Shown here piece after piece: positions 44,873-55,555 of a stretch of 64,000 nucleotides of DNA. Both the position numbers and the translations under genes were made by a program. Every line of letters begins with the position of its first letter. Positions within the stretch are counted from its first letter, which is position 1. The notes below the pieces were generated by a model. The model searched no databases and was not told where the DNA came from. It saw nothing but the letters and a program-made list of their open reading frames with translations. Source of the DNA: Neoceratodus forsteri (Eukaryota > Chordata > Ceratodontiformes > Ceratodontidae); assembly GCA_016271365.2 (NCBI GenBank), contig CM028132.1, forward strand, positions 1,189,457,001-1,189,521,000. The letters are read 5' to 3'.

Positions 44873-46474
44873 CGGCCTGGTCCTTGCTGAGATAGTCCAG
44901 TGTTTGTTGGAGATGGGAATTTTCTGACCCCTTGAAGGAGGCGGCAGTGGTACCCCTCCTAAAGAAATCCTCTCTTGACACCAACTGCTTAGCAGCCTAC
45001 AGATCTGTCTCTAACCTATCCTTTGTGGGTAAGGTTATGGAGAAGGTGGTTGCGGTGAAGCTGGAGGACCATCTTACTATCCACGATGTCTATGATCCTC
45101 GCCAGTCAGGATTTAGGAAGAGGCATAGTACCGAGATGGTGCTTGTTCGGGTACTTAGTGATCTCCTGATAGCGAGGGATCAAGGGAGCCATTCCGTCTT
45201 GGTTCTTCTCAATCTCTCTACAGCATTTAACACTGTGGACCATGATGTGTTGTTGGAGTGCCAGAGGATGCTGTGTAGACTGTCAGGTACAGTCCTCAGA
45301 TGGTTTTGATCTTTCCTCACAGGCAGGACTCGGAGCGTGGTCTTGGGGATTTATTTCTCAGCCCCCTTCCCCTGTTCTGTGGGGTTCCGCAGGGCTACGT
45401 ACTATCACCCATGTTGTTCACAGTGTACATGCTGCCATTGGGGGACATTATTAGGCGGTGCGGGCTGAGTTTTCACTGCTATGCCGACGATACTCAGTTC
45501 TACATGTCATTTGTGCCCGAGCAGGTTGGAGCTATCTCGGTCATCAATAGCTGCCTCTCTAAGATCCAGGGCTGGATGAGTACCAACTGGCTGAGGTTGA
45601 ACCCGGATAAAACCGAGGTGTTGGTGGTGGACCCAGGTTGCCAGGGTTTGGGACTGTTGGCTGACCAACCATCTGGGCTTTGGCCCGGGGTGTACCAGCT
45701 GCTTGCCTTAGACCGGGCGCGAAATCTGGGTGTTGTTTTTGACAGCAACCTGGCATTAGAATCTCAGATGTCTGCTGTTGTAAAAACTTCTTTTTACCAT
45801 CTGAGGAACATTGCCCAGATCAAGTGCCTGGTCCTGCCCAATGACCTTCCAATTTTGGTCCATGCCTTTGTGACCTCCCGCCTTGACTACTGAAATGCCC
45901 TTTATCTAGGGCTACCGAGGGCTGTTATCCGCCGATTGCAGCTGGTGCAGAATGTGGCAGCCAGGCTGTTGATTGGCTTATCAACATCTTGCCATGTCAC
46001 GCCTGTGCTCCGTGGCCTGCACTGGCTGCCTGTTCATTGGCAGATCACCTTCAAGGTCGGGTTGACCTGTAAAGCCCTACACGGACAGGGACCACGCTAC
46101 TTACAAGATCTTCTGTGCCCCTACCACCCCCTCCACTCACTCCGGTCCTCTGACAAGGGATTGCTAGAGATTCCCAGGGTTTGATTTAAGACCTCAGGGG
46201 TCCGTTCTTTTGCATTTATGGACCCCACCCTGTGGAATTCTGTGCCTTGTCGGATTAGAAAGTGCCTGACTGTTGAGAGCTTTAAATCTGCTCTCAAAAC
46301 ATATCTTTTTGGAGTGGCCTTCCCTGACTTTGATTAGCCGGTTGTTTTATTATAGTGAACTGTTTTTTAGCTATCGACGGTATGTATTTTATTTATTTGT
46401 TTTACTGGATTTTTCTGTTGTACAAGTGCTTTGATCTACAAAGGAATTGCACTTTTTAAAAATAAATTGATTGA
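44873..46474 (+). mobile_element. L2-like LINE inserted in CR1-A
   Basis: 5'-truncated within the RT. In order: LVLAEIVQCLLEMG, EAAVVPLLKKSSLD, SNLSFVGKVMEKVVAVKLEDH, SGFRKRHSTEMVLVRVLSDL, VLVLLNLSTAFNTVDHD, CGVPQGYVLSPML, CYADDTQFYMSF, KTEVLVVDPGC, FYHLRNIAQIKCL, VHAFVTSRLDY, a stop, then LHWLPVHWQITFKV. The RT is broken by a frameshift near 45,305 and a stop at about 45,890. The end is ACTTTTTAAAAATAAATTGATTGATT, a (TTGA)n tail unlike the (ATT)n and (TATC)n tails of the other L2 copies. Confidence 0.87.
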
Positions 46475-47070
46475 TTCTCTGCCACCCCCCTTACCTATCC
46501 CTTATGACTGACTCCCTTGTGCTTATCCCAGGTTTTTTTTGAATCCCACCACTGTTTTCACCCCCACAACCTCTTCTGGAAGACCATTCCAGGCATCCAC
46601 CACCTTTTCTGTGCAGTATTTCTTCACATCTCTCCTAAACCTAGCCGTTTCCAGCTTCATATCATGGCCCCTTGTTCTGGAGCACATTTTTTTCTGAGAA
46701 ATACTTCCCACTTGTACCTTATTCACCCCATGAGGTATTTAAAGGTCTCAATTATATCCCCCCTCATCCTCTTCTCCTCCATGGTGTACATATTTAATTC
46801 CTTTAGCCTCTCCTCATAGGACATTTGATGTAGACCCTGTACCATCTTGGTAGCCCTCCTTTGAATGGCTTCCATCCTGTTTATGTCCTTCCTGAGATGT
46901 GGCCTCCAAAACTGGACATAGTACTCCAGCTGGGGTCTTACTAAAGACCTATATAGTGGCAACACCACTTTCCTCTTTCTGCTGGTAATACCCCTACCTA
47001 TACATTCCAGCATCTCACTAACTCTCCCAATCGCTTTGTCGTATTATCTGGTCACCTTCAGATCATCTAA
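46475..47070 (-). mobile_element. CR1-A, ORF2 C-terminal part
   Basis: On the minus strand: MLECIGRGITSRKRKVVLPL, YRSLVRPQLEYYVQFWRPHL, RMEAIQRRATKMVQGLH, YEERLKELNMYTMEEKRMRG, then FRRDVKKYCTEKVVDAWNGLPEEVV. The sequence ends at ATCATCTAA, which is repeated where CR1-A resumes at 57,830. It is therefore the C-terminal half of a copy split by CR1-B. Confidence 0.88.
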
Positions 47071-49490
47071 CATACTAACATACTATTTGCCAGCAGATTA
47101 GGCCTTACAGTCTATCGAGTCTGCTTGAACCTCAGATCCCTAGTTGGGTGCCGAGGCCCTCCCCTCCCTTGTGTTCCAGAAACCCCTATCATCCATCCCC
47201 ACCCCCTTGGGACAGGCCATCATCTGATACATCCACTTTCTGTGTCTGTCCCACCCTCTCTTGAAGCCCTCCACTGTGGATCTCTGAACCAGCTCGCCAG
47301 GCAGTGCATTCCAAGGGTCCACCACCCTCTCAGTGAAAAACCTCCTCCTCTTTTCCCCCCTCACCCTTCCTCCTTCCAACTTCAAACCATGCCCTCTGGT
47401 AATACCTCCCTGCTTTAGTCTAAAGATCCCCTCCATGTTTACCCTATTTATTCTCCTGAGGTACTTGAAGACCTCAATCATGTCCCCCCTGTCTGTCCTT
47501 TCCTCCAATGAAAACAGGCAGAGCTCCTCAAGTCTGTCCTCATACGTCAAATCCCCTAGCCCTCGTATCATCTTAGTTGCCCTCCTCTGTACCCTCTCCA
47601 GGAGCTGTATGTCGCTCTACAAGTGTGGTCTCCAGTACTGCACACAGTACTCAAGGTGTGGTCTAACCAGTCCATTGTACAACGGCAAAATCACTTCCTT
47701 GCTCCTAGAGGTGATCCCCCTTACGATGTATCCCAACATCCTGTTTGCCTTGCTAGCCGCTCTCCTGCATTGCTCAGAGTTATTCATACATGCATCCACC
47801 ATGACCCCCAGGTCTTTTTCCCCTATTGAGGCCTCCAGCGCCTCCCCTCCCAGGGTGTACCTGTGTTTAGGGGTTCCCCGCCCAAGATGCAACACCTTGC
47901 ACTTGGTGATATTGAAATTTAATTTCCTTGTGTGAGCCCAGCTTTTCAGGGTGTCCAGGTCCCCTTGCAGGGCCAATCTCCCCTCTTCTCCCTCAACTAC
48001 TGCTCCCATCTTGGAGTCATCAGCGAAGAGACTCATTTCACACCCTATACCCTCTCTGATGTCAGATATGTATGCATTAAACAGGATCGGACCCAGGACC
48101 AAGCCCTGCGGTACCCCACTACCAATCTCTCTAGGGTTTGAGAGCTCCCCACAGACCACTACTCTCTGGGTGCATCCAGCTAGCCAGTTTTCAATCCATC
48201 TGACCATCAAAGGGCCTACTCCTAACCCCATCAGTTTCTCAACCAGACCATTGTGGGGGACAGAGTCAAACGCCTTGCTGAAGTCCAAGAATAATACAGC
48301 CACAGGCTTTCCCCTGTCCAGTTCTGATGTTACCCATTCATAGAACTCCACAAGATTGGTCTGACATGATCTCCCTGGCACAAACCCATGTTGCCGACTA
48401 TCCAGACCTCCCACCTCCTCCAAGTACACCCCCAATCGTTCCTTTAGTATACTCTCCATTAATTTTCCCACCACCGAGGTCAAACTGATGGATCTATAGT
48501 TACCTGGTACTTCCCTCAACCCCCCTTTATGGATTGGCACCATATGTGCCTCTCGCCAGTCCCTAGGTACCCCCCCTGTCTCAAGTGACCTGTTGAAGAG
48601 CTCCGCCAGAGTGCAGCCAGCAGTCCACCAATTCCCATAGTACTCTCAGTTGAATGCCATCCGCCCAGGAGATTTGTCTTTCTTTAGGGCCTTGAGGGCT
48701 AACCACCCCTTTGGTGGAGATAGCATCATCTGTCCCTCCACCTTACTGGCCTTTTATCCTTGTCCGGATGTGACACCCTGGGGTACCTCTCCTCCCTCTT
48801 GCTCCATTTCTGTTGCTCCCTGATCCCACTCACTGCCGCTTCTATCTCAACGTGCCTTGCTTTGTAGATATCCCATCCTCCTAGTGAACACAGAGGCAAA
48901 GTACTCGTTAAATACCTCTGCCTGGTCCCTCGCCTCTTCCACCCACCTCCTTCTGATCTCAATCTGCTGAGATGGCCCTTAGATTTTCTCCTCTCCAATG
49001 TACCGGAAGAACCCTTTTCCTCCATGTATCCCTGTGCCAGCCGCTGCTCTTTACTGGACTTTGCTCCCTCACCATCCGGGTGACTTTTCTAGATGCAAGA
49101 TAGTACATTTCCTTATCCCTATCCCCTCTTGTTGTTTTATATTTTTTGTAGGCCGCCTTCTTTTCTCTGACCACTACCTGTACCTCACTGGACCACCAGC
49201 ATGGTTTATGTGACCTTGCTCCCTTAAGTTTCAACTTAGTGCAGATCCTGACTGCCTCATGAAGTCCCCGGTTTATGACCTCCCATCTCCTTTCCACACT
49301 TGTCATTGATGTAATCCCCTTCAAGTGATCCTTGAGAATATTTCCCATGCCCACAAAGTCTGCCCTCCTGAAGTCCACTGCCAGTGTCCTAGATCTCACC
49401 CCCCATGCTTATTTGAAACCAGACAGTATTGTGGTCGCTTCCAGTCAGGGGGTCCTCTACAACCAGGTCCCTTACCAGATCCCCATCTGC
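47071..49490 (-). mobile_element. CR1-B, RT and 3' end
   Basis: Minus strand. The endonuclease C-terminus reads ADGDLVRDLVVEDPLTGSDH and NTVWFQISMGG. The linker contains CWWSSEVQVVVREKKAAYKKY. A 308-codon RT frame (48543-47617) shows MVPIHKGGLREVPGNYRSIS, LTSVVGKLMESILK, VAVLFLDFSKAFDSVPH, SGVPQGLVLGPILFNAYISD and SLFADDSKMG, through to LYNGLVRPHLEYCVQYWRPHL. The C-terminus (YEDRLEELCLFSLEERTDRG, FFTERVVDPWNALP) follows in another frame. The region between linker and RT is broken. The 3' end carries TAGTATGT repeats. It belongs to a different CR1 subfamily from CR1-A. A 9-bp ATCATCTAA duplication flanks the whole insertion. Confidence 0.9.
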
Positions 49491-49495
49491 CAGAA

Positions 49496-50975
49496 TGTAA
49501 AGGACAAACCTAAAAAAAACCATGTCAGATTCACAATGAAATTTTTTTTTTCCTTCTCTTACAGGGGTTCTCTCCACTGTTCTGTTCTTTCTTAATCTAA
49601 TGGTATCAGTCTGTTGCAACAGCACTCTATTCTCAATTTCCCCTTTCTTAATCTATCAAGTTTGTGGTAATATTCTCAGGCTGGCCACCTGTATGAATAA
49701 TTATTCCACCTTTGTGTGTCCCTCTCCGTTTCTACTGCTTTTAGTCTGATATGATTGGTTTGCCCCCCCCGAGGATATTCAAATTTAATCCCGAAAACAA
49801 CTTGATTTATAAAAAAAAAGAATAAACAGAAGAAATCTAATTTAATGATAATATTAGGTCTGTAAAACCGGCAACAGAGTCGGGACTTTTTCAAAGCCCG
49901 AATTGTGTGAGTTTCCATTCAGGGCAACCGGTGCGACTGTTGCTCGCATAGTAAGAATGTAAATATATATATATATATATATATACTGCACAAGATTTCC
50001 TCGATCTGAAGAGTTCTCCGATACTTCAAAAGAGTCACCTATGATTGTCTTGCCTGTTTACACATTTTTGAGTAAAATGTAAAGCACTCCTCGTTCACAG
50101 TTTATTTTGTTGTCCCACGTCTGTATTAGAGGAACCATCCCAACTGTTTATTTTTTTTAGGCAGAGAAATTATTCTGCAGTGAATTTTGTTTTGTTTTAA
50201 TAAGCTTGTTGTAGTTTTAAACTGTTCATGACGCGTGCAGCTAGCATTTTCCTTAAGCTCCTTCGCGAACGTACGCATGGTCGTGAAGGCAATTACCTCT
50301 CCGTAAACAATAAAACGAAGTTCTTCCTCTATAAAAGAGGTGAGTCAGGTTCTGTAGAGCTTCCGAAATCGTTTTCTGTTTTTTGTAATAAATTTTAGGT
50401 TGTTGAAGAAACTCAAAGTAAAAAACATGTTTAGTCCTTACCGTTGGGATGTGTCCTGTTTTGCCTACAGCCCCTTCCTAGGAGCTGGCCGGCCATTCTC
50501 TGAAGACGTTTATAGGGTCATAACAGGGGAGGTGCTTCCCATGAACTAAAAAATTATTATTATACTGCAGGATCCTTTAGAAATGAAATATAAAGGATAT
50601 AAGGATTATTTTATGCATGTGAAGGTATAATGCTGTGTATAAAACCATAAAACAAATGATAAAGAGTAAAAATGATTGTTAAAAAAAATTCAGGGGAGGA
50701 GTTTGATGGTCACATGTCCTTTGTCCTGTATATATTCAGAGAGCCTAGCTTTAAAAGACAGATAGTCTGTGAGGTTCAGATGTATGCTGACCTCCAAGAA
50801 AGAACTACACTAGCTATTCTAGTGTTGTTAATTTATTTTTCTTTATGTAATTCATTTTGGTTTTATTTTCTTTGCTGATCAGTACGTGTGTCCAGTTTAT
50901 CTTTGTTAATAAATTTGTTTCTGGACCTTCAACAAAGATTGAGCAAGCATCCTCCTTGTTATCCCACACTTCACA
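49496..50975 (+). repeat. 5' LTR
   Basis: 1480 bp, TGTAAAGG to CTTCACA. It contains TATAAAAG at 50330-50337 and AATAAA at 50387-50392, so U3 is about 0.8 kb and R starts shortly after 50,360. A (TA)n stretch near 49,964-49,985 is longer than in the other LTR. Its last ~550 bp are almost identical to the 3' LTR, while the middle part has many small differences. Confidence 0.95.
50330..50337 (+). promoter_or_regulatory. LTR TATA box
   Basis: TATAAAAG in the 5' LTR, conserved in the 3' LTR at 56389-56396. The AATAAA signal follows 50 bp downstream in both LTRs, a usual spacing for a short R region. Confidence 0.6.
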
Positions 50976-50977
50976 CT

Positions 50978-50995
50978 TGGTGTCAGAAGTGGGAT
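50978..50995 (+). promoter_or_regulatory. tRNA-Leu primer binding site
   Basis: TGGTGTCAGAAGTGGGAT, two bases past the 5' LTR end, is an 18-nt exact complement to the 3' end of a vertebrate tRNA-Leu including its CCA. It is shared with the smaller LTR element at 35.9-39.9 kb. Confidence 0.85.
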
Positions 50996-51045
50996 TGGAA
51001 CAAAAGACACTGCTATACGTGTCTGAGGAGGTCGTGGTTTCGTGG

Positions 51046-52101
51046 ATGTCCCAGGAGGTGCCTATCGGTGCATTGACCAGAACCATGGCAGAGAAGTCAG
51101 GATTACCTCTACAGACTGGACTCCCTGATGTTAGACGTAAGTTGGTAAAACCAAAAGAAGATGGTGATGTTTCGGATGGGGAACTAGCAGAGATGGAGAA
51201 AGGACCCCCTACTGGTGACTCACCGGAACTGTTGCAATGGCTGTGTATGCAACAGATAACAATGGAGAAACAAAGGGAACGAGAAATGCGGAAGTATGAG
51301 GCAAGATGGGCTGACACTTTAAGGGCCATCCAGGCACTTGGTGTCAGTAGATCCCCTTCTCTACCAACGGGGGATATCCCTAAGGACATAAAACTAACCA
51401 AGTTGAGTGAAACAGATGACATAGAGACATATTTAACCACATTTGAGCGGATAGCAAGGGCTTATCAATGGCCTAGGGATCAGTGGGTAATCCGCCTTGC
51501 TCCATACCTGACGGGGAAAGCACAACTGGCCTATGGTAGGGTGGAGAGTGCCATGAGTGACAATTATGATGCTGTCAAGGAGGCAATATTGAAAAGATAT
51601 GATATTTGTCTAGAAACCTACAGACAGAGATTTCGAGCATTGAGATTTCAACTTTCAGATACTCCACAGGAAGCATTCACCAGACTGAATGACTTATGTA
51701 CTAAATGGTTACAGCCTGCTACTAACACAAAAAAGCAGATGTTGGAAGCTGTAGTTTTGGAGCAATTTATACGAATTTTGCCTCAAGATGTCCAGATCTG
51801 GGTAAGGGAACACCGCCCAGAGACAGCCAAGAAGGCAGTACAGTTAGCCAAAGATTATTTAACTGCCCGGCCTAATCGACCTAAGAGTCACCCCGGAGGT
51901 AGTACATCACATCCTACGGTAAGAACCTCTTCAATTACTACACCCTTACCTAGTGGACCAGTCAAAACTACCAGTGCTTTAAAAACTCCCACTAGCGAAG
52001 TAATTTGTCATTATTGTCAAGGCAAAGGACATATTGCAAGGTTTTGCCCAAAAAAGAAAACTGGTCCAACACACCTAGCATTAGCCAATTGGGGACAGTA
52101 A
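51046..52101 (+). CDS. gag: Gag polyprotein with SCAN-like domain and CCHC zinc knuckle
   Basis: About 351 codons, intact. Gag packages element RNA into particles. An N-terminal charged region is followed by a coiled-coil-like stretch (MEKQREREMRKYEARW, residues ~73-88) and a capsid-like region (IETYLTTFERIARAYQWP, ~125-142). At about 190-275 comes a segment that matches the SCAN domain: YRQRFRALRF, DTPQEAFTRLNDLC, KWLQP, LEQFIRILPQDVQIWVREHR, PET. One retroviral-type knuckle, CHYCQGKGHIARFC (CX2CX4HX4C), lies at ~322-335. SCAN domains of amniote zinc-finger proteins are thought to derive from Gmr1-type gag, which fits. The frame is also open upstream into the LTR; I chose the ATG at 51046 because it lies past the primer site. 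The ATG at 51085 is the alternative start. Confidence 0.85.
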   Translation: MSQEVPIGALTRTMAEKSGLPLQTGLPDVRRKLVKPKEDGDVSDGELAEMEKGPPTGDSPELLQWLCMQQITMEKQREREMRKYEARWADTLRAIQALGVSRSPSLPTGDIPKDIKLTKLSETDDIETYLTTFERIARAYQWPRDQWVIRLAPYLTGKAQLAYGRVESAMSDNYDAVKEAILKRYDICLETYRQRFRALRFQLSDTPQEAFTRLNDLCTKWLQPATNTKKQMLEAVVLEQFIRILPQDVQIWVREHRPETAKKAVQLAKDYLTARPNRPKSHPGGSTSHPTVRTSSITTPLPSGPVKTTSALKTPTSEVICHYCQGKGHIARFCPKKKTGPTHLALANWGQ

Positions 52102-53821
52102 TTTTGTACCAGTTACAGTAAATGGTAAAGAAATGATTGGACTATTAGACTCTGGTAGCCGACAGACATTAGTTAAAGCCTGTATGATATCTACAGTACC
52201 TGGAACCACACAAACTGAAGTAACTTGTATACATGGGGATACCCATATTTATCCAGTACAACAAGTAGAGATGCAGGTTCAATCAAACACCCAAATTATG
52301 GAAGTTGGAGTAGTTCCTCAATTGCCGTTGTCAGTTATATTGGGACACGACCACCCAGAATTTCCCAAATTACTTGCTAATGCCAATAAACTAAATGCAA
52401 TAACTACCAGGGCACAAGAAAAAAGGAACACTGAGCTACATCGCTTCTTCCCATTTGAGGATAGCCTATTTGAGCTTCCAGGAAAAACAAGGAAAATGAA
52501 ACGCCAAAAAAAACAAGAAAAACAAGTGTGGCAGCAGCTAAAAAAGGACTGTATGAATACTGTGGACTGTAAAAATACAGAGTTGCAAACTGACTTCAGG
52601 GTATTACAAATGCAGGATGAGTCTCTAAAACCTTATTTTTTACAAGTTGGAAATGAACAAAATCCTAACCAGAAATTTGTGATTGAGAAAGGTTTACTGT
52701 ATAGAAAATGTTTGAACATGAAAACTGGGGAAACCGCCTTTCAGTTACTGGTACCCACTGCTTATAGAGAACAGTTATTGATGCTGGCACATGACATACC
52801 TCTAGCTGGCCACCAAGGAAAAGAACGTACTTTAAAAAAATTATTATACAGATTCTTTTGGCCAGGTATACACGACCAAGTGGCAGAATACTGTCGGTCA
52901 TGTGCACAATGCCAAAAGGTAAGACCTATACATAGCAAAGACAAAGTACCCCTACAGCCATTGCCTTTAGTAGAGACCCCATTTACTCGGATTGCCATGG
53001 ATGTAGTGGGTCCACTCCCTAAAAGTGCCAAGGGAAACCGTTTTATTTTAATCATTTGTGATTATTTTTCAAAATACCCTGAAGCAATACCGATGCGAAC
53101 AGTGACAGCAGAGAAAGTAGCAGATGAATTGATTAAAGTATTCTCCAGAATGGGTATACCTAAAGAAATATTAACGGATAGAGGTAGTAACTTTTGTTCT
53201 CAACTTTTACAGCATCTCTATCAGGCCCTAGGAGTACATTCTATATTTACATCACCCTATCACCCCCAATGTGATGGACTAGTGGAACACTTTAACAAAA
53301 CTCTCAAGCAAATGTTAAAAAAGTTTGTCTCTGATGAAGGTAAACATTGGGATAAATTTCTTCCATATTTAATGTTTGCCTACCGTGAGGTTCCTCAAGC
53401 TTCTACGGGATTTTCCCCGTTTGAACTTCTTTTTGGGAAAAACCCAAGAGGGGTATTAGACATTATTAAAGAGGGTTGGGAAGGGACCAAGGCAGAGACA
53501 ATCCCCATCTCCACATTGGAATATATATCTACAATGCGTCAAAGATTAACAAAATATGCTAATTTGGCACAACAGATAAATAAACAGCATCAACAAACAC
53601 AGAAACAGTATTATGATCAGGGGGTAGGAACAAAAACATTCCAACCTGGTGACAGGGTCTTATTATTATTACCCTGTACAGAGAATAAACTACTAATGAA
53701 GTGGCAAGGACCTTATAGTGTTCATCGACAGGTGGGTCCTGTGAATTATGAAATCATATGCCCTGAAAAAAAAACAAAAATTGAAAATATATCATGCAAA
53801 CTTATTGAAATTATGGCATGA
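52085..53821 (+). CDS. pol: Pol part 1: protease and integrase
   Basis: The frame is +1 relative to gag and overlaps it by 17 nt; the first internal ATG is at 52133. It begins with an aspartic protease (GLLDSGSRQTLV active site, LSVILGHDHP near the flap/end). Integrase follows: an HHCC zinc module (H and H around AHDIPLAGHQGKERT, C and C in CRSCAQC, ~52,790-52,920), then the catalytic core with D in IAMDVVGPLP, D in LTDRGSNF and E in DGLVEHFN (the last two are 35 residues apart). A GPY/F module comes last (KWQGPYSVHRQVGPVNYEI). All catalytic residues are present. The frame then runs into a stop because of a one-base shift near 53,790, where the native sequence continues in the next frame. Translation of pol would need a +1 shift at the gag end or re-initiation. 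Confidence 0.85.
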   Translation, partial: PIGDSNFVPVTVNGKEMIGLLDSGSRQTLVKACMISTVPGTTQTEVTCIHGDTHIYPVQQVEMQVQSNTQIMEVGVVPQLPLSVILGHDHPEFPKLLANANKLNAITTRAQEKRNTELHRFFPFEDSLFELPGKTRKMKRQKKQEKQVWQQLKKDCMNTVDCKNTELQTDFRVLQMQDESLKPYFLQVGNEQNPNQKFVIEKGLLYRKCLNMKTGETAFQLLVPTAYREQLLMLAHDIPLAGHQGKERTLKKLLYRFFWPGIHDQVAEYCRSCAQCQKVRPIHSKDKVPLQPLPLVETPFTRIAMDVVGPLPKSAKGNRFILIICDYFSKYPEAIPMRTVTAEKVADELIKVFSRMGIPKEILTDRGSNFCSQLLQHLYQALGVHSIFTSPYHPQCDGLVEHFNKTLKQMLKKFVSDEGKHWDKFLPYLMFAYREVPQASTGFSPFELLFGKNPRGVLDIIKEGWEGTKAETIPISTLEYISTMRQRLTKYANLAQQINKQHQQTQKQYYDQGVGTKTFQPGDRVLLLLPCTENKLLMKWQGPYSVHRQVGPVNYEIICPEKKTKIENISCKLIEIMA

Positions 53822-55361
53822 AAGAAGTACTCCATCTTTATTTGTATACCCTGACATAAATAAAAATGAGCTCGACCTTGCTTATGATCGTTTGGAAAAA
53901 CAAGATAATATTGAGGACATAATTGTTAACGATAAACTGAAGGATGAACAAAAACAAGACATAAAACACTTAATACTCCAATTCCAAGCAACATTTATGA
54001 CAACCCCTGGGGTAGTGAAAGGAATTGAACATCATATAGAAATAACTAATAATACACCTATTAGACATAAACCCTATAGGATACCCGAAAGTCTAAGGGA
54101 GGAGGTGATAAAGGAATTGAGAAAAATGTAGAAATTAGGGGTCATTTTTCCATCCCAAAGTTCATGGAGCTTTCCTATGGTTGTCGTAAACAAAAAGGAA
54201 GGTGGAGTAAGAGTGTGTCTGGATTTTCGGAAGTTAAATAATATATCTAGATTCGATGGGTACCCCATGCCCTGAATCGATGATATTATAGACAGGTTAG
54301 GCAATGCTCAGTATATTAGTACGTTAGATCTTTCCAAGGGGTACTGGCAAATACCCCTTGATGCAGAATCTCAAGATAAAACAGCATTTAGTACTCCAGC
54401 TGGATTATTTCAATTCACTAAGATGCCATTTGGGTTACACGGAGCCCCAGCGACATTCCAGAGATGTATGGATAGATTATTACAGCCACATACAGAGTAT
54501 AGCGCTGCATATCTAGATGATGTAATTATTTTTAGTACAACCTGGGAGGATCATGTAAAACATTTACAAGATGTCTTGTCAGTAATAGCTAATGCAGGAC
54601 TAACTATAAACCCAGGAAAATGTTCAATAGGTATGCATGAAACGAGATATTTAGGTTTTATAATAGGACGAGGTGAAGTGAAACCTGAAAAAAACAAAAT
54701 TGAGGCAATTGCTAAAAGTCCACAGCCCCAAATAAAAAAACAAGTCCGGTCATTCTTAGGATTAGCCAGTTACTATCGCCGCATTATAGCTAACTTTGCA
54801 GAAATTGCTAGTCCATTAATTGAATTAACGAAAAAAAATAGGCCCGAAAAGATTTACTGGAACGAACAATGTGAAAAAGCTTTCAGTACTCTGAAGGCTA
54901 AACTTTGTTCATATCCGATACTCTACAGTCCTAATTTTCGAAAACCGTTTTTAGTACAAACAGATGCCTCTAATAATGGGATTGGGGCTGTCCTATCACA
55001 AATGTATGGGGAAGAAGAACACCCAGTTATATTTATTAGTAGAAAGTTACATCTCAGAGAAACTAAATATTCAACGATTGAGAAAGAATGCCTAGCCATT
55101 CATTGGGCAATAAATGCTTCAAAATTTCATTTGTGGGGCAGGTCATTCTTAATTTTAACAGACCATAACCCACTGTGTTGGATAAATACGATGAAGGATA
55201 AAAAACCCCGCATTATGCGGTGGTATTTAGCCCTTCAACCGTATAAATTTGACATCCAACATAGATCGGGAAAAATGCACGCTAATGCTGACTATTTATC
55301 CCGTTATGGGACTGAAAAGAGTACTGAACCAGACTCCGGAGTAAATGAAAAGAATGTGTAA
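53790..55361 (+). pseudogene. pol: Pol part 2: reverse transcriptase and RNase H, with two stops
   Basis: The sequence continues one frame over with YHANLLKLWHERS, the usual end of the integrase tail. RT then has KPYRIPESLREEVI, VVVNKKEGGVRVCLDFRKLN, STLDLSKGYWQIPLD, MPFGLHGAPATFQRCMDRLL, the YLDD active site in AAYLDDVIIFSTTW, and RSFLGLASYYRRIIANFA. RNase H has QTDASNNGIGAVLSQ, STIEKECLAIHWA and LTDHNPLCW, which supply the D, E and D ligands. In-frame stops at 54129-54131 (TAG) and 54273-54275 (TGA) lie in the RT fingers/palm; the TGA fits a C-to-T change of a CGA codon. It would not yield active RT. Confidence 0.9.
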
Positions 55362-55542
55362 TATTCCGCAATAATTCGGAATAGTAAAAGAAATTATGTT
55401 TGTTTGTTTTGGGACTCCGGAGTGGAGCTTTGGGAGAGGTGGGCTAAAGCTCCATTTCCATTTTTATGGAAATCTGGAATTATTTTTTTTTGAGTTTTAG
55501 GAAACCAATTTTAAGCAAATTATAAAAGTTTGGTTTCCTCTT
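55362..55542 (+). other. 3' untranslated stretch before polypurine tract
   Basis: Non-coding region between the end of pol and the 3' LTR. It contains two near-copies of GACTCCGGAGT (one just before the stop of pol), which could form a stem. No envelope frame is present. Confidence 0.5.
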
Positions 55543-55555
55543 AAAGGGGGAGGAA
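55543..55555 (+). promoter_or_regulatory. Polypurine tract
   Basis: AAAGGGGGAGGAA directly abuts the TG start of the 3' LTR, the expected plus-strand primer position. Confidence 0.85.

Noticed and set aside
50672..50878. 68-codon frame present identically in both LTRs
   Set aside because: It lies in U5/R-region LTR sequence, has no domain, and its conservation is explained by the LTR duplication itself.
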